This document shows positions 12,750-23,187 of a stretch of 64,000 bases of DNA, in pieces. The position numbers and the translations under genes were made by a program. The first letter of the stretch is position 1, and each line of letters opens with the position of its first letter. Origin of the DNA: Cyanoderma ruficeps. Lineage: Eukaryota; Chordata; Aves; Passeriformes; Timaliidae. The notes under the pieces were generated by a model. It was not told the origin of the DNA and made no database searches. It saw only the letters and a list, made by a program, of their open reading frames with translations. The stretch lies in NCBI GenBank assembly GCA_008694505.1, contig VZDJ01000223.1, positions 4,419,960 to 4,483,959 on the forward strand, read 5' to 3'.

Positions 12750-12808
12750 TGCTCATGGAATCTCCAAGGTTGGAAAAGACCTCCAAGATGATCAAGTCCA
12801 ACATTGCC
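12750..12808 (-). mobile_element. CR1 LINE 3' terminal fragment
   Basis: The words 'tcatggaatctccaaggttgg', 'aaaagacctccaagatgatc' and 'aagtccaac' match, in reverse orientation, the 3' end of a second CR1 subfamily (tail type 'gaatctcaaggttggaagag'). It is short and diverged. Confidence 0.65.
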
Positions 12809-14270
12809 ATGTCCAGTTTTTGGGCGTCTCTTTAGGCTGAGATTATTGAAAATAAAAATCTTGGAGGGCCGTGATCCCAGATAAACACAAAGTGTTCTCT
12901 GCTTCTCTAAGTGAGACTTTTCCCAAATTTCCCCTTCTAAGCCTTTCCCTCCCACCCCTTTCCATCCCGAGCATTTCTTGTGCTCTAACATTCCTCAGAT
13001 GCATTTTCAGGAATTCAGATTTTGGATCAGATCCTGCCTGGTGCCTGTGGAAGTGTCTGCTTCCAAGGAAGCCACGGGATGCCTGATAACAAGTGTGGAA
13101 ATCCAGCCTGGATAAATATAATCCACATCAAAGCTGTTTAAGTGCTAAACACCAAGCAGGAATAATTTAAATTAATAATATTCAGGAGAACACCGTAAGT
13201 CCGGGCCTCGCTCCACAGAAGAAGAGTAAAATATTAATATGACAATGTCAAGAAAGAGTTTTCCATCGGGGGAAAGTGTCTAGAAGTTTATAATCCATTT
13301 TTTCCATTAATTTCTTTCGAAGGAGCAGAATGGATCAGTGTGGAGCTGGGACACAGAGAAGTTCTGTTCCTTTCTGCTGGGCAGAGAAAAGTTCTGAAAT
13401 AAAATATCCCAGCAAAAAATCCGATGATTATTTGGGTGAAGAAAGAGCGGATAATCCCACAGTTATTGTTCATTTTTGTGCCAGCTGAAGCGGGTTGGCA
13501 CCCATCCCAAAAAAGCCAGCACGTATTTTGACTTTGATTTTCCTTTTCTCCTTCCTTTAAAAAACTGCCCCCATGAAGTCAGCCAGGATTTAAACAAATA
13601 CATCTATAGCATGATAACACTGCCCTGAAACAAAATAATTAGGAACGAGGCCTGAAATAACTGTCTAAAGACACTGGGAAACGTAAATCAGCCCAGGAAT
13701 TGGAATAACAGGGAGGTGATGATGGAGCCTGGCCGAGGTGGTCCTGCCGGAGGAGCGAGAGGTTGTTTGGATAGGAAGAGCACTGGATGGATCAGTGCAA
13801 GGTCTGGGTGTTCCCCGCAGCTCCTGGGCCAATCCATCTCCAAGGAATCTGTCACAAAGGCCAAACGGGCACTGTAATTCTTGCCACGAGTTGGGTGATT
13901 TTGTGGGAGCAGAGCAGCTTTTAACTGCCAGAGACAGATCTCACCCCTGCAAGCCAGGCCTCTTATCTAATCTTTTTGATTTTTGTTTTTTACACGGACC
14001 CCACTAATTTTCTATTAAACCTTTTCGGTTTTGCTTTGTGGCTACAGGAATGCTGTTAATTCTGAGATCTGCACCTCTCCTGTAGATCCCCATGGACTTT
14101 TCCCTGATGGAAATAAATATTGTTCCTTTTTACGACTTGATGGCAAAGAGCTCAGCTCAACAAAGGGAGGTTTTCAGTGCATTTGAGTTCCCGGTTTCCA
14201 TCTTTATTTGAACTATTTCAGACTTTTCCACAAATATTTCCCAGAGCCTCAGGGACAGAGGGTGTGCCTT
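12809..14270. other. Unassigned non-coding sequence
   Basis: No gene or recognised repeat. The stretch is AT-leaning at about 13130-13250 and otherwise featureless to my reading. Confidence 0.55.
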
Positions 14271-14457
14271 ATCAATCCTGGAATGGTTTGTGTTGGAAGG
14301 GACCTTAAAGACCACCTCACTCCATGGGCAGGGACACCTTCCATTGTCCCAGGAAGCTCCTTGGACACTTCCAGGGATCCAGGGGCAGCCACAGCTGCTC
14401 TGGGGCACTCTCTGAACAAAGAATTTCTTCCTCATCTCTAATCCAAACCAACCTGTG
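14271..14457 (-). mobile_element. CR1 LINE 3' end
   Basis: Plus-strand words 'aatcctggaatggtttgtgt', 'tccatgggcagggacacctt', 'cttggacacttccagggat' and 'aagaatttcttcctcatctc' give the reverse-oriented CR1 tail. Compared with the copy at 8548, a short middle part is missing between 'gtcccaggaagctcc' and 'ttggacac'. Confidence 0.9.
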
Positions 14458-16482
14458 ATTTATTTCATTTACTTGCAGGATTTCCAGTCCCATCCCTGTG
14501 ACCCTCAGAGGGAGGATGCCCCAAATAAAGGAGCCCAGATTTCAGTCCATCATCCTGGACACCTCTGCCACCCCCTCAGTGTCACCCCCTCAGTGCCACC
14601 CCAGCCCTGGGCACTGCCAGGGGAGTTTTTCCTCTCCTGAAATCTCTGGTGGAGCCCAGGGAAGGTTCAGATCCCGTCCCTGCTGAGTCACAGGCTGTTC
14701 CTCAGGCTCCCAGCAGGAGCTGTCCCCAAGGAAGGACGTTCCCTGGAACATGAGTGACTCACTGGTGTCATTTTTTTTATCCCCTGCATCCATGGGAGGG
14801 AACAGCAAAAGGTCTCCTGCAAAAACCACCTTGTTTTGTGCTATTCCTTCACTCTGCTGCTGAGCTCAACAGGCACTGGTATAATTGGAGAAGGAGTTTA
14901 AAATGGAAGAATTAATTATTTCTCATTTATCCCTGTGAAATCTCACTTCNTTTTTCTTTTCTTTTTCTTTTTTTTTCTTTTTTGTGAAAAACATGTTAGC
15001 AACACTATTGACATTGGCTGTGAGGAGCAGATCACCGGGAACAGGGAGAGCTGCTGCTTTCTCTCTCATCAGAAAGGTGGGGAAGTCAGGAGAGATAAGC
15101 AAAGGCATTATTGGCAATGCACGGGGTGGCCACAGATCAATATTTTTTCATGCAGAATGTTTTCCTCAGTTGAAAAATGCTTTGGTTTCGCAGGTACAAT
15201 TCAGGACACGAAAACAGACTCTTGGAACATTCTTGTTTCGCGTTTTAGAGTGCTACTGGACTTGAAATTATTTGTTTTTAAAAAGAAAATCATCTTTTGC
15301 CGGTGTCCCCTGGCCTGAAAGCTCGATGGGTTTCACCAAAACCATTCCGAGTGTTTGGTTTTCAACATAAAAAATACAAACGCCTTAAAAAATTCAGGGT
15401 TTTTCTCTCTTTGATGAGGTCCATTTTTTGGAAGTGTACAGAAGTTCTGTGAGATAAAAGCCAGGAAAACGAGCACAGAAAATAATGAAATGAAGGGGCC
15501 AGTGACAGCCAGGAGCAGCTGTGGATGAGGGTCCTGCTGATGCACAACTCTGTGTATTTTTGTCTAATTAGGATGAGGACTCTTGGCCTAGAAAATCATC
15601 ATCCTTAACCCAAGGCCTAAACCCTGCAACGTTGTAAAAGACCTGAAAATGCATCTTGGCCTGGAAAGGTTTAGTCAGCTGCAGCACCAGAGTTCATTCC
15701 TAATGACGGAAAATTGCTAATCTTCCCAAGTTTGTCACCAAACCAGTGCTGAAATCTGAATGGAAAAAGTTTTGCAGTCATTTCTGCGAAATGCCACGGA
15801 ATTCAGAAAAGGAGAAAAAAAAAAAAACAACAAAACTAAAGAGAGTGTTATTTCTGTTTGGCTTTCGGCTCTTGCACGGGCTGGTCTAACTTGACTTTGT
15901 GCCTTGGGATCGGCAGCCTGGACCCCTCTGACCCCTGGCAGGAAAATCCTTCAGGTACCAGGGAAACCTTGATGGGGAAAGAGCTTTGAGAGGTCTTTGG
16001 ATTCAAGTCCCAAAGCTCCAGAAATGACCATTCCTAGAGGTTAAATTAGGAATTAAAAGTGTTAATTACTGTTTGCTAACACGGTCAGTGCACTTTAAAC
16101 TAATCAGATTAACAGGGTGGGTTTTTTTACCTCATTATCTCAAAAAAATACTTGAAACCCATACTTTCAGTAGTTAACTTTAGGGCCAAATATAAATGTG
16201 AAACGTTTCCATTTCACCAATTTTTAGGGTAAAAAAAAATTTATTGCCCATATAACAACCTTCAAAATTAACAGGTGATGCCAGGAGGGAGAGGAGCAAA
16301 GCAAGAATCCCCAGCCCAGGGTGTAAGGAATGCCCAGGCAGGGTCAACACCAGTGTCAGAGGCAATCCATGAGCTAATCTTATCTAAAGAGCAAATCTAA
16401 AAGTGTGAGGTGATGGAGAGCCAGCCCAGCTCCACCTGGCTCCCTGGAAAAGCTCCCTGGAAAAGCTCCCTGGCTGAGCCAC
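14458..16482. other. Unassigned non-coding sequence with one ambiguous base
   Basis: No gene recognised. A single N at 14950 sits at the left edge of a T/C-rich run (14951-14983). A-runs lie at about 15815-15828 and 16231-16240. A short triple repeat, 'ctccctggaaaag', lies at about 16440-16472. Confidence 0.5.
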
Positions 16483-16667
16483 GGAAAGAATGGAAATCGC
16501 AGAGCCCTCGGCAGAGCTTTGGAGGTGACAAAAGTCTCACTGAGCACGTGGTTGGTGGCACAAAGATGGGCTCTAAATCCTGCACCTTCTGCTCCACCAC
16601 CTTTGCAGCTTGGTGCAAAATGTCTCATGCAGGGGGTGGTTAAAATTACAGAGTGTGAAATACTTCA

Positions 16668-16673
16668 ATATTT

Positions 16674-16704
<31 letters not shown>
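16668..16704. repeat. (TA)n(TG)n microsatellite
   Basis: An alternating TA run passes into a GT run and ends at a single N (16705). The N is probably an unresolved length or an assembly join. The run interrupts the CR1 3' tip of the duplicated segment. Confidence 0.95.
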
Positions 16705-16705
16705 N

Positions 16706-16870
16706 CAAGAATCATCAAATTCAACCCCTGGACAATGCACAGGACACCCCAAATAACAAATCCTGTGCCTGAGAGGTTTGTCCAAGTGATTCTGGAGCTC
16801 TGGCAGGTTTGCAGCAGGGCCCATTCCCTGGGGAGCCTCTGGGGGAAGAAGCTTTTCCCAAAATCAGGCG
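16706..16870 (-). mobile_element. CR1 LINE 3' fragment inside duplication
   Basis: The words 'gaatcatcaaattcaacccc', 'cacaggacaccccaaata', 'ctgtgcctgagaggtttgtc' and 'gcctctgggggaagaagctt' match the reverse-oriented 3' region of a CR1 subfamily with a 'cctgcacaggacacccc' signature. Confidence 0.8.
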
Positions 16871-16936
16871 CTGCCCCACGCCTGGGCACCACCTACAGGG
16901 GGTGGAAAGGGTCAGGGCAGAAAATGAGCTGCAAAA

Positions 16937-18082
16937 AGTTCTGAAACTGAGGCCTCTCTGGGAGCTCCATGAAATATAAGGGAATAAAACCTTCCCTTTT
17001 GACTATTCCTCCTTAATCAAGACCATCACCTTTCACAGCACAAAGAATTAACATTTTTCCATCGAAATTCTTGCAATTTTTGCGTGGATGTTTCCCTCTA
17101 ATTCCACCTTTTGCAGCCACTTCTTTAAAACGCCTGACAGTTTCTTGGAAAAACTGTTTCTCAGTGTTGGGTACCTCCTGTATCCCTCACAAAAAAAAAA
17201 CAAAAAAACCCTCACACGTTCCCGAGTTCATAGACAGAACAGCTGTGCATCTTTATTGCACATATGCTGCACTCTGGTTTGGCTGGTGTGCCAGCAGACA
17301 GGAAAGGCAGATTTATTTTTAGGCAGATGTGAAAGCCCTAATTTGTTGCAGAGGGGGATAGAGAGCCTAAGAATAGCACACGAGGCGGCCACTGCCAAAT
17401 TAATTAACGCAGACCAAAACAGGTTACAGCTCCCGAGCCAAAGCTACTATTTTCCACTTCCCCAGCTTTCCCCCTTCTCCAAATTAGTGGAGTAGGGCTG
17501 GAGCTGGAAGAAATGTCCTCCTTCCCTAAGAAATCTACTCGTTCCTGGAAGATTTCTTGGTGGTTTTTTCTTGAGGGATTGTGCAGGGAGGTTTGTGTTG
17601 ACCTCACAAAACCCGGTGGTCAGATTTCCTCCGGGACTCCCTCGGGGATGGGCACATCCCAGCTGGAAAAGGGTGTGGAAGGAGCAAACCTCAGAGCTCT
17701 GGAGAATATTTGGAGAATCCAGCAAAGCTCCTGCAGCTCCAGGTGCTCCCAGCTCGTGGGTCTGAGGGAGGTGGGAATGGCTGAGCCTCCCTCCCTGCTC
17801 TGGGGTGACCACACGTGTTTGCTCCCAGCCCTTTCCAAGCGGGAGCTGCAGCCTATTTTAAGCTCGGCCTTCCCTCACGCACGCACTGTTGCCATAGCTG
17901 CAAACCCAATGCACATGGGAAGGGAGGCTCTGGCTCTTCTGGCTCAGCAGAGCTGCTCCATGTCCCCAATTCCTCACCAGGGCACTGGGACATGGTGGGG
18001 CCGAGCTCCTGCCTGGGTGAATCCCTGGGATTGGCAGCAGCTGCCACACCAACCCCTTTTTGTTCTCCATTCCTGCACTGGT
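16937..18082. other. Unassigned non-coding sequence
   Basis: No gene recognised. The frame at 17513-18133 (206 codons) is the longest here without an obvious tandem repeat, but it lacks recognisable domains, runs into the LTR-like repeat at its 3' end, and overlaps several equally open frames on the other strand. I treat it as chance. Confidence 0.5.
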
Positions 18083-18233
18083 GCCTTTTGGGCCTACCTG
18101 AAAAACACAGGCCTGACAAAATTAAGGGAATAAAAGCTGTTTTATTTATTGAAGGGCCTTCAGGTACATTTAGGGCAGAAAAAACCCACCCAAGATGGAC
18201 AGCAGGTCACGGGTTCTCACATATTTGTAAGTT
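18083..18233 (-). repeat. Extra tandem piece of the LTR-like repeat
   Basis: It repeats 18392-18543 in the same orientation: 'aaaacacaggcctgacaaa', 'tttatttattgaagggcc', 'aaaacccacccaagatgga' and 'caggtcacgggtt'. On minus it carries a second AATAAA (complement of 18141-18150). A tandem doubling of the polyadenylation region inside the element explains it best. Confidence 0.85.
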
Positions 18234-18818
18234 TGGCTGGGTGGACAGAGGGAAGAGCAAGGGGCTGTTCTTGGGAGCCTGGGAAGTGCCAGGGACACCA
18301 CGTGTATCCCAGTGTTGGCAGCACAGCCCCGGGGAAATGCAGTTTAAAGCAGAGTAAATCACACATCCATCCCCGTTTGATCACTCTGAGGCCTTTGGGG
18401 CCCACCTGAAAACACAGGCCTGACAAAGTTAAGGGAATGAAAAGCTGTTCTATTTATTGAAGGGCCTGCAGGTACATTTAGGGCAGAAAAAACCCACCCA
18501 AGATGGACAACAGGTCACGGGTTTTCACACTTTGATAAGTTTGATCCATTTGCATATTGGAGGTTAATCTTCCAATTACAGCTTCAGTTAATGAAGTCAT
18601 TTACCCCAAGTTTGCTGCCCCCAAACCCACTTTTGTTTCCATCTCTCAGGCCTGAGGCAGTGAGGTCCTTGATCCCCAGGCCTGGAGAGGAATTGTTGTG
18701 TCTGCCCAAAATGGGGAAGCAGCAGCTCACACCGTGTGTGGAGTTTGGAGTTCTACACTAAAAAACTGCAGGATTACAAATGGATGAAAAATATAAAAAC
18801 CAAAATCCTAAAGGCATC
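18231..18818 (-). mobile_element. LTR-like dispersed repeat, copy 2
   Basis: This is the inverted partner of 3889-4486, at about 588 bp. On minus it reads from 'gatgcctttaggattttgg' through an intact AATAAA (complement of 18453-18458, within 'tatttattgaagggcc') to 'ctgtccacccagccaaac'. The single AATAAA following a long U3-like stretch suits a solo LTR. No retroviral coding sequence flanks it. By eye the two copies differ by many substitutions and small indels, so the insertions or the duplication are old. Confidence 0.6.
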
Positions 18819-19184
18819 AGCACCTTCCACGATTGTCCATCATATAATGGAATTACTTTTGCCCACATTTGAAAACTTCCAGCCAGCTCCCATTTCAGGA
18901 TAACTGTTATTTTTTTTTTTTTTGAAGCTGTTGTTTGTCAGGATATTTCCAGAAGAAACCATCAATACACTTGAAAGGAGCCCACAGGCTTTGGCTAATG
19001 GTTTGAAAGGATACTTGATTTAAATGTTTAAATTTTCCTGCCTGCTCCTAATCTTAAACAGAAGAAAAACAACCCAACAGAACTTTTATTAAAGGCAGTT
19101 GGGTCTTCAGTGAATTTGGACTTCCATAAATGCTTTGCCTTCAAAATTTATTGATGCTTTGGAGTAAAAAAAATGCACATTCAG
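18819..19184. other. Unassigned non-coding sequence
   Basis: Nothing recognised apart from a T-run at 18910-18923. Confidence 0.55.
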
Positions 19185-19326
19185 GGGTAGGATGAGAAGG
19201 GAATGAGTTTAAGGTGAAAAAAGGTAAATTTAGAGCAGATACTGGGGAGAAATTGTTCCCTGCCAGGGTGGTGAGATGCTGGCATGAGTCGCCCAGAGAA
19301 TCTGTGGCTGCCCCATCCCTGGAAGC
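19185..19326 (+). mobile_element. CR1 LINE fragment, 3' tip missing
   Basis: The words 'ggtaaatttagagcagatac', 'agggtggtgagatgctggca' and 'gtggctgccccatccctgga' follow CR1 sense order, but the sequence leaves the consensus straight after 'ccctggaag'. The last 120 bp or so of the tail are therefore absent, which is unusual for CR1, whose 3' end is normally kept. Confidence 0.8.
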
Positions 19327-19855
19327 AGAGAGAGAATTAAAAATAACAAAGGCTAACGTGGGATTTGACTTCTGGAAACGATGCTGACGCCAAGAAAAGG
19401 AAAGAATAGAAGGGAGTTGAGCAAAAAATAAACCCTTGGAAGAGGGGGAAACAAATTTTCCTACATTTTGTAATTTTTTTTCCCCTCCAACTTGCACGTC
19501 TTACACTCTTTATTTAATTACCTAAGAATAGATGAGTTAATAACCTGCAAACCTGGGCCTGACTCACAATCCCTGGCTGCAGCAGAGGGATGAGAGACAG
19601 GCAGGTTTTCTTCAGGAGCCAAACAAGATTAGAAATAACCCCAGGAGCACACTGGATTTTATTTCCATCAATGGGCCGCCCCAGGTAACATCTTATTCAC
19701 TGCTTGCAAGTACCTTGGCTCAGCCTCTTTGTTAACTCCTGTAATGTTATAAGTGTTGCTACAGAAGCAATAAAGATCAATTCTGGAGGGGGGAAAAAAG
19801 CCATTTACTCACAGTTTGCTGTGCAGGGTGCCACAGGAATTAGCCGTGGAGATTC

Positions 19856-20597
19856 AGGCTGTGTGGAAAAGATTTACACTGGATTTTGGAGGGGTTTTTT
19901 TGCACATTTTGCCTTTTTTTTTTTGGTGGCAAAATCTAAAGGAGCTACAGGTACAAAGAGTTCGTGGTGGCCATGCCTTAACCTGAACCTCACATTCAGA
20001 GTTCTGTATCTCAGCAGCTACTCTTCAAAGAGATAAATTTAATTGAGTTTATTAATTTACAGAGGTGCTGGTGTTCCCTTTAGGTTTGTCAGTGAGCAGG
20101 CTGTGTTGAAAAGATTTGCATTGGATTTTGGAGGGTTTTTTTGTACATTTTGCCTTTTTTTGTGGCAGCAGGGCGAAGTCTAAAGGAGCTACAGGGCACC
20201 AGCATCCACCATAAGGATGGTGGCCACGCCTTAACCTGAACCTCACATTCAGACTCCTGCATCTCAACAGCTACTCTTCAAAGAGATAAATTTAATTGAG
20301 TTGATTAATTTACAGAGGTGCTGGTGTTCCCTTTAGGTTTGTCAGTGGGCAGGCTGTGTTGAAAAGATTTGCATTGAATTTTGGAGGGTTTTTTTGTACA
20401 TTTTGCCTTTTTTTGTGGCAGCAGGGCGAAGTCTAAAGGAGCTACAGGTACAAAGAGTTCGTGGTGGCCATGCCTTAACCTGAACCTCACATTCAGAGTT
20501 CTGTATCTCAACAGCTACTCTTGAAAGAGATAAATTCAATTGAGTTTATTAATTTGCAGAGGCGCTGGTGTTCCCTTTATGTTTGTGACTGAGCAGC
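19856..20597. repeat. Three tandem copies of a unit of about 245-253 bp
   Basis: 'aggctgtg' starts the copies at 19856, 20098 and 20351. Each contains 'ggattttggagggg', a T-run, 'aaaggagctacagg', 'ccttaacctgaacctcacat', 'caaagagataaattta' and 'gtgctggtgttcccttta'. Copy 2 has an extra 'caccagcatccaccataagg' insertion. Copies 2 and 3 share 'gcagcagggcgaagt', absent from copy 1, so they are the closest pair. The matching minus-strand frames in copies 2 and 3 are simply the repeat translated twice. Confidence 0.93.
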
Positions 20598-22544
20598 CTG
20601 TGGGGACTTTGCTGCTCATCAATAACTTCTGTTTGTGCCGAGGCTTGACCACCACCGAACCCCAGCCCTGCAGCTCAGCCTGGAGCTGTCGAGTGTCAGG
20701 ACATAAATAAGGAGTGTCAGGATATAAATAAGTGTCAGGATATAAATATTCCCTCCCAGCTATAGCTGTTTATAAAGTGATGCAGCCCTTTAAAAAGCCA
20801 TCTATACCATCCCCTTCCTGCGCCCGCTAATTCCAAAGGCTGCCGAAACACGTCGGATATTTTCCCTTTGACATGCTTTAGATGGAGTTGTCATTAATCC
20901 TGACCCCTTGACTGTTCCCTGAGGGACAATGAAGTGATCAGACAGCTGTGCCCCTCATAACTTTTAATGCTTTAATGAAATCCCCTTTGGACCTTTTTTC
21001 CCCTCTTCTCTATTCTTTCTTTAGTTCAGCCACCAAGAAAAAGCCGAGCACAATTTTAACATCTAAACACTGGAAACTATGAACATATAACAATGCAGAA
21101 ATAATTTCTTATTTTTCAATTTACTTAATTATTTTTCAATTTCATCGCTGGAATGAATGAATGAGAGTTTCTATTTTCTTCTGAAAAATCCTTTTTTTGA
21201 AGTCCCAGTGGTTTGGCCCTCGTGTTGGATAACCATAAACAGAACTGTACAGCTTTGGACAGATGCTCTTAAGAGAGAGTTCAAGCTCTGCTCTTCCATA
21301 GTTTAACAAGACAATAGTCTTTATAAAGCTTTTCCCCACAGAAATAGCTGATCTGTTCTGAGAATGATCAATCTCATTTAAAGGTAACGGCCTTTGGCTC
21401 CCAGATAAAACAATCCCTATCGTTTCATTCTCTCCATTCCCATGGTTTGCATCCCACTTTCAGTGTTTGGGATTTTCTGGCACGTATAGGAATTGCCGAA
21501 AATGTCACACAGTTGGCAAATTGTAAGCATCACTGACATTAAAAACAAACAAACAAAAAAAAACCCAAACAACAAACCGAGAAATTGTTTTCCACTGCCT
21601 CAAACTTTCCATGAAATCCCTGTCAAAAGTGAGCAGCCTCTAACTTTTCTTGGAAGGATTAAAGAAAATCCACCAGGAATAAAAACTAAATGACTTTGCA
21701 GGATTTTATTTGCGTGGCGGGGGCACCCTGGTAGAATTCTGTCTGGTCTTTACACCTCTTTCTCCCTTCTCCTCTGGGGAGGATGAGAACACTCCTAATT
21801 TCAATTAAATAGATTGGTGCTTTCTTTGCAAGGTAAATCTCAGCTCAGCAGAAGATCATTTTGGCTGTTTCTGGTAAAAAGTAGCCCCAAAAAAATGTGA
21901 GTTTTAGCCAGCCTGGCTTTTTGGTGCAGCTGACAAATGATTTCCTTGGAAAACCTCACAGGAACCAGTTGATACTTTGGGATGTCCCTGTGGCTTCCCA
22001 CCTTGGGCAGGAGGGGTGGCAGCTCAGTTTGACACATTTTTAATGTCCCCAGAACTCAGAAATCAGGGAGAAGCTCTGCCCCTTGCCAGCTACAGCAAAC
22101 CCCCCGAGAAACCTCACTGAGCCTCGTTTGGGGCACATCTTCCCCCCACAGAAGAATTGGGATTATTTCCAGTGCCCAGAAGGAGCAGGAGAACCTCTGA
22201 ACATGTGGGCTACAAGATCCTTGTGCTCTTTGGGCTTTTTCTTATTCTGCAAACCTTCTCCACGAGGAGGAAATGGTTCTGTGGCCTCTGCTGGTCCACA
22301 CAGGACCCCAGAGGTTCTCACTTGGGAGTTACACGACTGTGACACTCCTGATGTCTCTGGAATTCTTAAAAAAACCCGAATTTAATGGGAATGGACCTCT
22401 CCTGTCAGAAGCAGCAGCCAGAATTTTCTTACACAGGGAAGATTTTCCACCTGGGAGCTGGGAAACCTCTGAAGGACCTTGGAAAAGACCTCCAACCCCA
22501 ACCTTTGACCAAATATCACCAAACCACGCCACAGAATCACAAAC
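20598..22544. other. Unassigned non-coding sequence
   Basis: A short tandem of 'gtgtcaggatataaata' words lies at about 20693-20750. No gene recognised. The segment 20740-20990 is listed as a candidate conserved element. Confidence 0.55.
20740..20990. promoter_or_regulatory. Candidate conserved non-coding element (speculative)
   Basis: A repeat-free stretch with an E-box (CAGCTG at about 20943), TAAT cores and 'tgctttaatgaaatcc'-type AT words. Selected by texture only, with no comparative data. Confidence 0.2.
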
Positions 22545-22620
22545 CTGCTCATTTCTTTGAAGCTTTCCAAGGATGGGGACTCCAAGTGTCATTTCCCAGC
22601 CCTTCAGGACAGGCAGGACA
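22545..22620. repeat. 76-bp direct repeat, left copy
   Basis: It matches 23112-23187 with a few mismatches: 'ctgctc.tttctttgaag', 'actccaagtgt', 'tttcccagcccttcaggac' and 'aggcaggaca'. The pair brackets duplicated segment B. The core 'ccagggatggtgactcc' of the right copy resembles an internal CR1 3' word, so both may be CR1-derived. Confidence 0.8.
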
Positions 22621-22621
22621 T

Positions 22622-23094
22622 GGAAAGAATGGAAGTTCCAGAGCCCTCAGCCCCCACAGCAGCAGCAGCAGCAGAGCTTTGGAGGTGACAAAAGTCCCAC
22701 TGAGCATGTGGTTGGTGGCACAAAGATGGGTTCTAAATCCTGCACCTTCTGCTCCACCACCTTTGCAGCTTGGTGCAAAATATCTCATGCAGGGGGGGCT
22801 TAAAGTGACAAAGAGAGTGAAATATTTCAGATAATTGTGGAATATCCTGAGGGAAGGGATACACAAGAATCATCAAATTCAACCCCTGGACAATGCACAG
22901 GACACCCCAAATAACAAATCCTGTGCCTGAGAGGTTTGTCCAAGTGATTCTGGAGCTCTGGCAGGTTTGCAGCAGGGCCCATTCCCTGGGGAGCCTCTGG
23001 GGGAAGAAGCTTTTCCCAAAATCAGGCGCTGCTCCAAGCCTGGGCACCACCTACAGAGGGTGGAAAGGGTCAGGGCAGAAAATGAGCTGCAAAA
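22622..23094. repeat. Duplicated segment, copy B (partner 16483-16936)
   Basis: Direct-orientation partner of copy A, about 6.1 kb downstream. It retains the CR1 tip ('gtggaatatcctgagggaag') lost in copy A and carries a (CAG)6-type run at about 22656-22674. Confidence 0.85.
22839..23015 (-). mobile_element. CR1 LINE 3' end inside duplication
   Basis: Reverse-oriented CR1 tail with the terminal words 'gaatatcctgagggaaggga', 'caagaatcatcaaattcaac' and 'cacaggacaccccaaata'. Same subfamily as 16706-16870 and 37496-37565. Confidence 0.85.
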
Positions 23095-23111
23095 CCCACA
23101 AAATCCTAAAT

Positions 23112-23187
23112 CTGCTCTTTTCTTTGAAGGCTTCCAGGGATGGTGACTCCAAGTGTTGTTTCCCAGCCCTTCAGGACAGGCAGGACA
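23112..23187. repeat. 76-bp direct repeat, right copy
   Basis: Partner of 22545-22620; see that entry for the shared words. Confidence 0.8.

Larger units (their letters stand above)
16483..16936. repeat. Duplicated segment, copy A (partner 22622-23094)
   Basis: Both copies run from 'ggaaagaatgga' to 'aaaatgagctgcaaaa'. They share about 200 bp of unclassified sequence (including 'ggttggtggcacaaagatgg' and 'ccaccacctttgcagcttgg') followed by a CR1 tail. Copy A has a TA/GT microsatellite where copy B has the CR1 tip, and lacks the CAG run of copy B. Shared flanks on the non-CR1 side point to duplication of the locus rather than two separate CR1 insertions. Confidence 0.85.

Noticed and set aside
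12104..12810. Several 157-211-codon frames as a repeat protein gene
   Set aside because: All phases are open because of the 20-bp unit; no promoter, splice signal or homology supports one of them.
17513..18133. 206-codon plus frame
   Set aside because: No recognisable domain, competing open frames on minus, and its end lies in the LTR-like repeat.
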